From Enterovibrio calviensis DSM 14347 (GTDB taxonomy: Bacteria > Pseudomonadota > Gammaproteobacteria > Enterobacterales > Vibrionaceae), in contig NZ_KK211218.1 in NCBI RefSeq assembly GCF_000621165.1, forward strand, positions 117,196-181,195: 64,000 bases of DNA, given 5' to 3'. Positions within the stretch are counted from its first letter, which is position 1. Every line of letters begins with the position of its first letter. Shown here one piece after another: positions 43,840 through 51,981 of the stretch. The notes beneath the pieces are model-generated. The model searched no databases, was not told where the DNA came from, and saw nothing but the letters and a program-made list of their open reading frames with translations. Both the position numbers and the translations under genes were made by a program.

Positions 43840-43996
43840 GCATTTGATCTCCCCGATAAACAATTTCTTCCCTTTCCCCCAAATTATCCTGCGTTGTTTG
43901 TGCATCAACCCCTGCTTATGCTCTTGGAATGATAAATAAGTGGCTAACGTCCTCATAAATAGAGATTGAAAAACGCAGGACGAAAGACATAGGGAG

Positions 43997-45373
43997 ATGA
44001 ACACCATGTATCAAGACAGTCGAGGTCTTTCCTATTCAGGAACAGATGAAGAAGGTATCGCAAAATTCGAAGCAGCAATGGCATGGAATTTCGATTATCG
44101 ACCGAATGGATTAGAAAAGGTCGATGCATTGCTAGAGGCGTATCCAGATTTTGTCATGGCATGGGTACTAAAGGGATACAGCATTGCAAGTGAAGGGCGC
44201 TTCGAAGCGCTTGGTAATATCCCTCTCTCGTTTATTGAAAGCAGCAGTATTGCTGCAACCCAAAGGGAAAGGAGGCATGTTCTGGCATTGTCTGCCTATG
44301 TACGAGGGGACATAAAGAAAGCGGTTGAAATTTGGGCCGATATTTTGAATGAATGGCCACTGGACTTACTTGCGTTCCGACAATCGACTGGGGTCTTATT
44401 CTGGATGGGAGAACGTCAACGCTTGGTAGATACCGCTGCAAAAATAGCGCCTCATTGGACTGAGAATACTCCTGGATATGGCTACTTTATTGGTGCTTTC
44501 AGTTTCGCACTGGAAGAGGTTGGGGAATATACAACTGCTGAAAAATACGCACGCCGAGCTGTCGAAATAAACCCATCCGATATGTGGGCAGTGCATTCCA
44601 TGGCGCATGTTTTGGAAATGAATGCGAGGACGGACGAAGGCATCGTCTGGATTGAAGAAAGGCATGGGCGACTGCCAACCCACAATGCGTTTGTGGGTCA
44701 CATATGGTGGCACCTCGGTTTGTTTCACTTAGAGAAAGGCAACATTGATAAAGTATTGTCTTTGTTTGACCAGTATATATACCCAGAAGCCTCATCGTTT
44801 TACCTGAATGTGCAAAACGGTGCCTCTTTACTTAAACGCTTGGAGTTTGTTGGTGTAGATGTGGGTCACCGATGGGAACGATTATATGAGGGCGTCAGAG
44901 AATCCGTCGGCGACTACCTGTTTCTATTCACAGAACTGCATGTAGCGATGGTGCTGAGTCGCTCGGGCAATGCTTATCAGCTTTCACATCTTCATTCGTC
45001 TTTGTCTGACTGGAGCAAATTAAGATATGCCAATGAAACGGCGATCACCCAACAGTTAGTGTCAGGTATCGCAGCGTATGAAGATAATCAGTATGGCATC
45101 GCGTCAGAAAACATACTCCCTCAACGTTATAACCTATCTGTCCTTGGTGGAAGCCATGCCCAACAAGATATTCTCTCTCAATACCTCATTAATGCTGAGT
45201 ACAAAAGCGGTAACTACAATGCAGTGACTGGATTAATGAAAGAGCGAGTATCTCGTCGAACGCAATGGGACCAAAAGCCAGAGCGATTCATGGAAATGTG
45301 GCATCAAATTGAAGCCATAAAAGATGGCGTTTCAAACGATGTGTTTTATCAACTGCTTAGAAAGGTTCATTGA
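43997..45373 (+). CDS. TTC38-like tetratricopeptide repeat protein (458 aa)
   Basis: Helical TPR protein with repeats around residues 75-260 (for example YTTAEKYARRAVEINPSDMW, AVHSMAHVLEMNARTDEGIV). The HSMAHVLEM, GHIWWHLGLFHLEKGN and SFYLNVQNGASLLKRLE blocks resemble eukaryotic/bacterial TTC38 proteins. Starts at ATG 43997 after AGGGAGATGA. Cytoplasmic scaffold of unknown partner. It is followed 87 bases later by the DsbA-fold gene, probably the same transcript, and sits in the gap between RIO and the CDP-alcohol transferase. Confidence 0.8.
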   Translation: MNTMYQDSRGLSYSGTDEEGIAKFEAAMAWNFDYRPNGLEKVDALLEAYPDFVMAWVLKGYSIASEGRFEALGNIPLSFIESSSIAATQRERRHVLALSAYVRGDIKKAVEIWADILNEWPLDLLAFRQSTGVLFWMGERQRLVDTAAKIAPHWTENTPGYGYFIGAFSFALEEVGEYTTAEKYARRAVEINPSDMWAVHSMAHVLEMNARTDEGIVWIEERHGRLPTHNAFVGHIWWHLGLFHLEKGNIDKVLSLFDQYIYPEASSFYLNVQNGASLLKRLEFVGVDVGHRWERLYEGVRESVGDYLFLFTELHVAMVLSRSGNAYQLSHLHSSLSDWSKLRYANETAITQQLVSGIAAYEDNQYGIASENILPQRYNLSVLGGSHAQQDILSQYLINAEYKSGNYNAVTGLMKERVSRRTQWDQKPERFMEMWHQIEAIKDGVSNDVFYQLLRKVH

Positions 45374-45460
45374 GGCATACGGGATTTAATGCCTTAGGCA
45401 AGGCAAAGTGAGCAAACAAAACAGTGTTAATTATGGAAGCAATCATAAGGAAAATTAGGC

Positions 45461-46096
45461 ATGTCAGTCACCATCAATTTTTATAGCGACTTGCTTTGCT
45501 TTTGGGGTTGGGTGGGTCAGCAACACAATGACAAGTTGATGCCGCTTTGCAATGCCAATGTGGAATGGAAGCACCATTGTTTAGCTTTGTACGGAAACGT
45601 GCCTGAACGAATGCATGCGCTTGGGGCAGGAGACAAAGGTTACATGAAATATGCTGAAATCACGGAGCGGTTAATGGGACGTTTTGATGGGTTAGATGTT
45701 CACCCAGACCTATGGCGAAAAGTGCGACCCACTAGTTCATTAATGCCGCATCAAGCGATTAAAGCGGTTAGGTATGTTGCAGGGGAAAAAGAGGCACATG
45801 ATGTTGAACGTGCTCTGCGCGAGGCATTGTTTTGTGATGCCCGCGACATTAGCCACTTTGGTGTGATAAAAGACGTTCTTGTCGACCTCCATTTGGCTGT
45901 GCCTGATGTGATTGAATGCCTGCAGAGTGGACATGCGTTAGCCAAGGTCTATGGCGACATCAAACGCGCTGAAGCGGATAAAGTGCCGGGTAGTCCTGCT
46001 TGGATCTTTGATGAAGGACGATATCGTTTTTTTGGTCAAGTTGATGTTGAGTCTCTGGCATTTGCCATTAATCGTGTCGCGGAAAAGAACGCTTAG
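45461..46096 (+). CDS. DsbA-fold (FrnE/HCCA-isomerase-like) protein (211 aa)
   Basis: Thioredoxin-like DsbA domain: N-terminal NFYSDLLCFWGWVGQQHNDK where FrnE-type proteins carry CPWCY, here only one cysteine (CFWG). The helical insert and GSPAWIFDEGRYRFFGQVDV C-terminal block match the DsbA/HCCA-isomerase family. Loss of the CxxC argues against disulfide exchange and for a glutathione-dependent isomerase-like or binding role. Starts at ATG 45461. Last gene before a terminator at 46137. Confidence 0.82.
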   Translation: MSVTINFYSDLLCFWGWVGQQHNDKLMPLCNANVEWKHHCLALYGNVPERMHALGAGDKGYMKYAEITERLMGRFDGLDVHPDLWRKVRPTSSLMPHQAIKAVRYVAGEKEAHDVERALREALFCDARDISHFGVIKDVLVDLHLAVPDVIECLQSGHALAKVYGDIKRAEADKVPGSPAWIFDEGRYRFFGQVDVESLAFAINRVAEKNA

Positions 46097-46136
46097 GCTT
46101 GCTTAACCAGAATGGCTAAGACAGAAGAACTAAGAC

Positions 46137-46188
46137 AAAAGAGCCAGCGAGAGGCGTCTATCAACCTACCTCATCGGCTCTTTTTTCA
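46137..46188 (+). terminator. Terminator after the TTC38/DsbA-fold pair
   Basis: AAAAGAGCC (46137-46145) pairs with GGCTCTTTT (46176-46184), with a long loop and a T-run. Confidence 0.75.
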
Positions 46189-46203
46189 ACATACCTAACA
46201 TGG

Positions 46204-46336
46204 TTACTCGTCGGCGTTATCCACTTTCAACGTTTGATAACCCGCCTAAACCTGAGTTGCTGTTGTCACCCAACACAGTGCGCCAAAGGACCAAGCGATT
46301 TCGGCAAAGTAGCCTGGGAATAAACAGAACAGGACG
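46204..46336 (-). pseudogene. Fragment of a diverged CDP-alcohol transferase 3' end
   Basis: Homologous to the last ~43 codons of the gene at 47789-48403, but with a nonsense change (TGG to TAG, in TATRVWAGY) and a different tail (AGYQTLKVDNADE against AGYNTLKTSD). The fragment is therefore a distinct allele, not a fresh copy. Confidence 0.8.
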
Positions 46337-46428
46337 TCGACGGCCTAATGGCCGAAATCAATGCCGTGATGGAAGAAGTAAGGTTGCGTAAAGAGCGCCG
46401 AATGGAAGCTGAATCTGACAGCGAATAG
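46333..46428 (+). pseudogene. Fragment of RIO kinase 3' end
   Basis: Matches the last ~32 codons of the RIO kinase gene (43679-43774) with one amino-acid change and a different stop codon (TAG). It is fused directly to the CDP-alcohol transferase fragment with AGGACG shared at the joint. Confidence 0.85.
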
Positions 46429-46466
46429 CATCGATTCTGCATAGGCTGATACACAGCATGAATAAA

Positions 46467-46501
46467 AAAAGGGAGTGAATGAATGATTCACTCCCTTTTT
46501 G
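46467..46501. terminator. Strong terminator after RIO fragment
   Basis: AAAAGGGAGTGAAT pairs with ATTCACTCCCTTTT around GAATG, followed by T. It presumably ended the imported RIO allele. Confidence 0.85.
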
Positions 46502-46641
46502 ATTTTTGTCGTTCTGAAACATGTAACGCACAAAGACTTCCTGATAGAAATCAGAAAAGTAGAAAAGACGGCGCACAGATGAGACCATACCGTTTTGTAT
46601 GAATCTTGCCCACAATGCCCACGATGAGCACAAGGATGACG

Positions 46642-47721
46642 ATGAGAACAAGAGTGACAGGGTTTGATGTCGCCAGAGCATTGGCTATTTTCGGTATGGT
46701 TATCGTGAATTTTAAGATAGCCATGAATGCTGAAACTGGATCATCACTTTTACTGGCGTTCTCAGCGCTATTCGAAGGGCGAGCGTCCGCATTGTTTGTG
46801 ATCCTTGCTGGTGTGGGGGTGACATTTCTAACCAACAAAGCCCGAGAAGCAAATAACCCAGACCGTGCAAAAAAAGCAGCGTATGCCCTGATTAAGCGAG
46901 GGGTACTATTAGTGGCGATTGGCCTCCTTTATGTGCCTATTTGGGAAGCTGATATCCTGCATTTTTATGGCTTCTACTTTCTGATTGCAGCGGCAGTTTT
47001 TATGCTAAGTAATCAGCGCTTGCTGCTCGTTTCGGTTGGAATCATGTTCGCTTTTCCATTGTTAATGATGGTGTTCAATTATGATGCCAATTGGGATTGG
47101 GACACGCTGACTTACCAACACTTTTGGACAGTAGACGGCATGTTTCGTCATATTGTATTCAATGGTTTTCACCCAGTGTTTCCATGGGCTGCTTTTCTGG
47201 TGTTTGGCATGTGGCTTGGCAGGCAAGATCTGTCTCAGCCTGCATTAAGAAAGCGCTTGTTCATCCAGAGCATGGTCACTTTCGTCGTTATAGAAGCCGT
47301 ATTTTGGGGATTAAGAACCATCGTCGGAAATGGCAGTGAATTCGAACTAACGCCGGAAGAAGCGACATTGCTGTTTTCGACCTCAATCATTCCACCATTG
47401 CCTCAGTACATGCTTTCGGCTGCGAGTTCCGCGGTGATGGTACTGATAACTTGCCTCTATCTTTCCGATAAATTCTCAAGCAGTCGCATCCACTTTTGGC
47501 TCAATCAAACAGGAAAGATGTCGCTGACACTCTATGTGGCACACGTGATCATTGGTTTGGGTGTATTGGAAGCATTAGGACGATTAAGCGACGAGTCGAT
47601 TGAGTTTTCTTTGCTCAGTTCTTTGGTTTTTTGTATTTTCAGCGTGATATTTAGTGTTGTTTGGTTACGGTTCTTTTCCTCTGGGCCTCTTGAATGGCTG
47701 TTTAGAAAAGCGGCGACCTAA
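46642..47721 (+). CDS. DUF418/acyltransferase-like membrane protein (359 aa)
   Basis: About nine membrane segments. The opening TRVTGFDVARALAIFGMVIV and the FNGFHPVFPWAAFLVFGMWL and FWLNQTGKMSLTLYVAHVII segments match DUF418 proteins. Several upstream ATGs or a TTG (46606) are possible; ATG 46642 fits the family N terminus and follows AAGGATGACG. Function unknown, perhaps acyl transfer across the membrane. It lies between the gene fragments and the intact CDP-alcohol transferase, so is part of the imported segment. Confidence 0.78.
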   Translation: MRTRVTGFDVARALAIFGMVIVNFKIAMNAETGSSLLLAFSALFEGRASALFVILAGVGVTFLTNKAREANNPDRAKKAAYALIKRGVLLVAIGLLYVPIWEADILHFYGFYFLIAAAVFMLSNQRLLLVSVGIMFAFPLLMMVFNYDANWDWDTLTYQHFWTVDGMFRHIVFNGFHPVFPWAAFLVFGMWLGRQDLSQPALRKRLFIQSMVTFVVIEAVFWGLRTIVGNGSEFELTPEEATLLFSTSIIPPLPQYMLSAASSAVMVLITCLYLSDKFSSSRIHFWLNQTGKMSLTLYVAHVIIGLGVLEALGRLSDESIEFSLLSSLVFCIFSVIFSVVWLRFFSSGPLEWLFRKAAT

Positions 47722-47736
47722 GCGAAGATGAACAAA

Positions 47737-47767
47737 AAGGATGTGAGCGATTCATGCTCACATCCTT
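47737..47767. terminator. Terminator between DUF418 and CDP-alcohol transferase genes
   Basis: AAGGATGTGAGC pairs with GCTCACATCCTT around GATTCAT; T-run weak, serves convergent genes. Confidence 0.7.
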
Positions 47768-47788
47768 ACGTTGAAACGCTAAATAGAT

Positions 47789-48403
47789 TCAGTCCGACGT
47801 TTTTAATGTGTTGTATCCCGCCCAAACCCGAGTTGCTGTTGTCACCCAACACAGTGCGCCAAAGGTCCAAGCGATTTCGGCGAAGTAGCCTGGGAATAAA
47901 CAGAACAGGACGAAACAGGCGATGGTTTCGGTGCCTTCGGTTAATCCGCCAATGTAGTAAAGCGACTTGCTTTTGTACACGGGGTTTTCAATGTTGCGCT
48001 TGCTCGCCATCACTGCAAAGGCAAGGAAACTCGAACCCGTTCCCATGAAAGAAAACACCAAGAAGGTTGCCGCGACGGCATTCTGTTCAGGGTTTGCTAA
48101 AGCGAAGGCGAACGGGATCATGGCGTAGAACAAGAAATCGAGCGTGATATCGAGAAACCCGCCAGCGTCAGTAATACCTTGTCGCCGAGCGAGAGCGCCG
48201 TCTAGTCCATCAAATATCCGATTTAGCGCAATAAACAATAGCCCAAGCCAATAGTTCTCAGTGGCAATCGCAGGCAGCGCGAGCAAACCAATTAGAAAAC
48301 CCACCACCGTGACCTGATTCGCTGAGCAACCGATTTTGTCCGGCAGTTTTGCCGCTTGTTTAAGTGGCCATCGAATGATGGGGATGGCGTAGCGATCAAG
48401 CAT
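47789..48403 (-). CDS. ynjF: CDP-alcohol phosphatidyltransferase, YnjF-like (204 aa)
   Basis: Six-segment membrane enzyme with the signature DGLDGALARRQGITDAGGFL followed by DITLD, i.e. the DGxxARx8GxxxDxxxD motif that binds CDP-alcohol and metal. It transfers a phosphatidyl or phospho-group between a CDP-alcohol and another alcohol in the inner membrane. It overlaps the ABC ATPase gene by 8 bases and ends the cluster, as ynjF does beside ynjBCD in E. coli. Start ATG 48403. Its 3' end also exists as the diverged fragment at 46204-46336. Confidence 0.82.
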   Translation of the reverse strand: MLDRYAIPIIRWPLKQAAKLPDKIGCSANQVTVVGFLIGLLALPAIATENYWLGLLFIALNRIFDGLDGALARRQGITDAGGFLDITLDFLFYAMIPFAFALANPEQNAVAATFLVFSFMGTGSSFLAFAVMASKRNIENPVYKSKSLYYIGGLTEGTETIACFVLFCLFPGYFAEIAWTFGALCWVTTATRVWAGYNTLKTSD

Positions 48404-49106
48404 GTTTGTGCTCCGATTGAAGACTGTCAGTGTCTTTTTCTTGTTGCGTTAGCTCGTGAGTGGAGGGCTCGTTTGATGCCATCGGCCAGTTAAGCAAAGT
48501 GCTTTCAGGCGGCACGTCATCTTCATCGTGCGTGACCATCACTGCCGCTATATTGCGGTTTTTGATTTGCTTAAACACAAAGGCACGAAACGATTTTCGA
48601 AGCGGCTTATCGAGCTTACTGAAGGGTTCATCCAGCAAGATGACAGTAGGGTGTGAGAGTAGAGTGCGCATCAAGCTAATTCGCGCTCGCTGCCCACCCG
48701 AAATTTGGTCCGGCGCTTTGTAGGCGATATCGCCCAGTTCTATTTCTTCTAATGTTGCCAACGCTCGTGACTTTTTCTCTGGTGCTGTCATGGTGTCGGG
48801 TAAGCCAAACGCGAGGTTTTGCCACACGCTGAGGTGAGGGAACAGCAGATCATCTTGGAACAAAATACCGATTGCCCGTTTTTCCGCAGGCAAAGTCAGC
48901 ACACTTTTTTGGCTGACTTGAATGTCTCCTTCGCATTTGAATTCTGGTGACAAATGTCCCGCGATAGCGCTTAGCAAGGTCGATTTCCCACATCCGCTAG
49001 GCCCCATGATCGAGAGAATGTTGCCGTTCTCAACATCGAAGGACATATTGCCGACCAAGGTCGCTTGTTTAGACTTTATAGTCAGGTTTTGTACGGACAA
49101 ACTCAT
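48396..49106 (-). CDS. ynjD: ABC transporter ATPase, YnjD-like (236 aa)
   Basis: Walker A GPSGCGKST (about 35-43), signature SGGQRARISLMRTLLSHP, Walker B VILLDEPFSKLD and switch His in VMVTHDEDD. Cytoplasmic ATPase partner of the permease encoded upstream, with which it overlaps by 38 bases. A short acidic C-terminal extension follows. Substrate of the YnjBCD-type system is not established. Confidence 0.87.
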   Translation of the reverse strand: MSLSVQNLTIKSKQATLVGNMSFDVENGNILSIMGPSGCGKSTLLSAIAGHLSPEFKCEGDIQVSQKSVLTLPAEKRAIGILFQDDLLFPHLSVWQNLAFGLPDTMTAPEKKSRALATLEEIELGDIAYKAPDQISGGQRARISLMRTLLSHPTVILLDEPFSKLDKPLRKSFRAFVFKQIKNRNIAAVMVTHDEDDVPPESTLLNWPMASNEPSTHELTQQEKDTDSLQSEHKHA

Positions 49107-50775
49107 TCATTGTGTCTCTTTTTGGGGCGCGCTTAGCAATACGTCTTCGCGGATCGGCAAACCGACTGGCTACCAGAGCAAAGCCAAAGAATACGAGCGG
49201 CAAGAAGGCTTGGATTAAACCATATACAGCACTGATACGACGGTCTTGTCCGCTGGCAAGGCTGACAGCTTCGGTCGTTAACGTTGTTATGCGGCCAGCG
49301 CCTAACAGTTGTGTGGGCAAGTATTGAGAAAAACTGACACTCAGCCCTACTGCCCATGCGAGTAAAATAGCGGGTAGCACGATAGGCAACTTAACCGACC
49401 ACCAAGCTTTTGTGGCACTCTGACCTAGGCTTCGCGCTGTCTGGGTGAGGCGTTGATCGAATGACCGCCAAGGGCCGTCCAATGCCAAGTACACATAAGG
49501 AAAGGCGAACAGAATGTGCGCCCAAATGGTGGCGGGCACATGCCATTGACCAGGTAACATATAGATGGCGATTTGAATCCCAAACAGTATCGAAAGTTGC
49601 GGGATCAGCATCGGAATTGCGATCACGAGCTGCGGCAGTGATTTGTGGTATCTGTCTCTATATTCCAAACACCCCACGGCGAATATCAGCGCAACCGTTG
49701 CCGATACCAATCCTAGAATCAAGCTGTTGGCTGCCAGTTCGATAAGGTTTGAAGACTCTTGTTCCCAAAAGCGCACGCTAAGTCGTGAGGGCCATATGTC
49801 GGGGAAACGCCACCGAAGCGCGAAAGACCAGACGAGTAGGACAGGGATCATGAGAAACGGCACGATGGCGATAAGTTTGAACCAGTGCTTTCCCGGTAGG
49901 TTGAACGTTTTGCTACCGCTGAATTGCCAGTTTTGCCAGCGAGAAATCAGCACAAATTCGAGCAAGCGATACACGGATAATACGCCGAAGCATAAAACAA
50001 ACAAAGTAATCGCACCGGCTGCGGCACGGGGAAGTTGGAGTAAGTCAGGGTCGTTAAACCATTGCCATACCAATACGGCAAACGTGGATGGCGTAGAAGG
50101 GCCAAGGATCATGGCGACGTCTACCACGGATAAGCCGTAAGCAAGCACTGCATAAATGGGGAAGCGCATTTTCGGTAACCATTGCGGCAACACCACTTTA
50201 AGCCACGCAGCGCTTCGGTTGTAGCCCAAACTTTGGGAGGCGGCCAACAAGCGGTCTACTTGCATTTGGCGTAAAACCGATAAGCTCATGAGTAACAAAA
50301 ACGGGGTTTCTTTGATTGCCAAGGCAATGATCAGCCCATAGCCACTGCTGTCTTGAACCAGTGACCATGTGTAAGGCGTCGGTTCTTGAGTAAATAGGGC
50401 AAAGAAGCGGAACAACCAACCTGAAGGCGCGAACGTCAGTGCGAAACCAATGGCAAAGGCAACATGCGGCATGGCCAGTAGCGGAGAAAGCCATTTCTCG
50501 ACACGGTTCCAGCCACGTGTTGCCCAGCAACGCTGCAGAATCAAAAATGTGATTGTTACTGCCAGCAGTGTGGCGGTGACACCAGTGAAAATCGTTAGTT
50601 GAAGCGCGTTAAGGCTACCAGGCCATGCCGACATGGCTCGCCAACCGTCAAAGTTTGGTTCAGTCAGTCCGAGAACAGGAAGGTAGCTGGTGGCGGACAG
50701 AAGCACGCCACCAAGCCCAGGTATTAAAGGCAAACAACATACAGTCAGCGTCATCACGTACAGCAGACGTAACAT
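49069..50775 (-). CDS. ynjC: ABC transporter permease, YnjC-like (568 aa)
   Basis: Two fused binding-protein-dependent permease halves: each has about six membrane segments and an EAA loop (ASQSLGYNRSAAWLKVVLPQ and TARSLGQSATKAWWSVKLPI). Length and architecture match YnjC. It forms a complex with the ATPase (YnjD-like) and the binding protein (YnjB-like). Start ATG 50775. Confidence 0.87.
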   Translation of the reverse strand: MLRLLYVMTLTVCCLPLIPGLGGVLLSATSYLPVLGLTEPNFDGWRAMSAWPGSLNALQLTIFTGVTATLLAVTITFLILQRCWATRGWNRVEKWLSPLLAMPHVAFAIGFALTFAPSGWLFRFFALFTQEPTPYTWSLVQDSSGYGLIIALAIKETPFLLLMSLSVLRQMQVDRLLAASQSLGYNRSAAWLKVVLPQWLPKMRFPIYAVLAYGLSVVDVAMILGPSTPSTFAVLVWQWFNDPDLLQLPRAAAGAITLFVLCFGVLSVYRLLEFVLISRWQNWQFSGSKTFNLPGKHWFKLIAIVPFLMIPVLLVWSFALRWRFPDIWPSRLSVRFWEQESSNLIELAANSLILGLVSATVALIFAVGCLEYRDRYHKSLPQLVIAIPMLIPQLSILFGIQIAIYMLPGQWHVPATIWAHILFAFPYVYLALDGPWRSFDQRLTQTARSLGQSATKAWWSVKLPIVLPAILLAWAVGLSVSFSQYLPTQLLGAGRITTLTTEAVSLASGQDRRISAVYGLIQAFLPLVFFGFALVASRFADPRRRIAKRAPKRDTMNEFVRTKPDYKV

Positions 50776-50815
50776 GCTTACCCCTTAGTGAATGGCGATG
50801 TGTCGTACATTGCCA

Positions 50816-51955
50816 TTATTGACCGTAGCGCTCAAGCCACGCTTTTTCTAACGCGACTTGCCAGCTTGGGTGCGGTTCAGGTTGAGATTTAAATAGCGGC
50901 TTGTTGCCAACGCTGGAGAGTTTCACCACCGCCGGATCGCCCCACACATCACTGTTTGCCTTACGCGCTTGCGCTTCTTCACTCATGAGGAAGTTAATCG
51001 CGACGAGGGCACCTTCTTTGGCATTGGCATTCCAAGGCACACCCATGTAGTGGATGTTAGAAAGCGCGCCTTTATCAAACGCAAACGCTTTTGCTGATGG
51101 GGCCAGTGTGCCGTTTTTAACTGCAGTTTCTGCCGCGTTTGGGTTGAAGGTGATGGCGAGCAGTAGTTCGCTGTCGTCTAGGAGTTGTAACGTCTCCGCG
51201 CTGCCTGCAGGGAATTGTTTACCATTGCGCCACGCAACAGGGTGTAGCTCATCTAAGTAAGCCCAAAGTGGTGCAGTGATCGCATCGAAACGCGCTTCAT
51301 CAACCGGTTGATAAAGTGGAGCACTGTCTGTTGCCAATTCAAGCAACGCGGCTTTTAAAAAGCTGGTGCCATGAAATTGCGGCGGTTTCGGGTAGGCGAT
51401 CTTACCTGGGTTCGCTTTCGCCAGACTCAGCATTTCTACAAATGAGGTCGGCGGATTAGCTAGCGTCTTTTGATCATGAATAAAGACTAGCTGGCCCATG
51501 CCCCAAGGGGCTTCTAGGCCATTCGTTGGCTCAGTAAAGTCAGCGGTGACAGGAAGAGACTTATCCACGATTGACCAATTAGGCAGTTGTTCGGCAAACG
51601 GGCCGAACAACAATCCATTGGACTTCATCGATTTAAAGTTCTCACCGTTAATCCATACCATATCGACACTGCCGCCTTCGGTTTTATCTGCGGCTTTTTC
51701 TGCGACCAAGCGGTTTACGGTTTCTGCAATGTCTGACACTTTAACGTGCTCAAGCGTGACACCGTAACGATCTTCAAGTGTGTCGCCAGCCCAGCGCAAG
51801 TAGGCGTTGATTTCTTGGCTGCCGCCCCATGCATTGAAGTAAACCGTTTGTCCTTTGGCGTCTTTCTCAATCTGTTCCCAGTTAGAGAGATCTGTCGCAA
51901 TGCTAACCGAGCTAACACCGAGTGCACATGCAGTGGCGATTGATAGGTATTTCAT
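50816..51955 (-). CDS. ynjB: ABC transporter substrate-binding protein, YnjB-like (379 aa)
   Basis: A signal peptide (MKYLSIATACALGVSSVSIA) leads into a type 2 periplasmic-binding fold. Motifs TVYFNAWGGSQEINAYLRWA and VDMVWINGENFKSMKSNGLL match YnjB, and the order B-C-D-F is as in E. coli, though ynjE is missing. The ligand is unknown; the early WGGS motif recalls iron/thiamine/polyamine-type binding proteins. First of a four-gene operon. Confidence 0.87.
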   Translation of the reverse strand: MKYLSIATACALGVSSVSIATDLSNWEQIEKDAKGQTVYFNAWGGSQEINAYLRWAGDTLEDRYGVTLEHVKVSDIAETVNRLVAEKAADKTEGGSVDMVWINGENFKSMKSNGLLFGPFAEQLPNWSIVDKSLPVTADFTEPTNGLEAPWGMGQLVFIHDQKTLANPPTSFVEMLSLAKANPGKIAYPKPPQFHGTSFLKAALLELATDSAPLYQPVDEARFDAITAPLWAYLDELHPVAWRNGKQFPAGSAETLQLLDDSELLLAITFNPNAAETAVKNGTLAPSAKAFAFDKGALSNIHYMGVPWNANAKEGALVAINFLMSEEAQARKANSDVWGDPAVVKLSSVGNKPLFKSQPEPHPSWQVALEKAWLERYGQ

Positions 51956-51981
51956 GGTTAATTGTCTTCCTTAAGGTTCTA

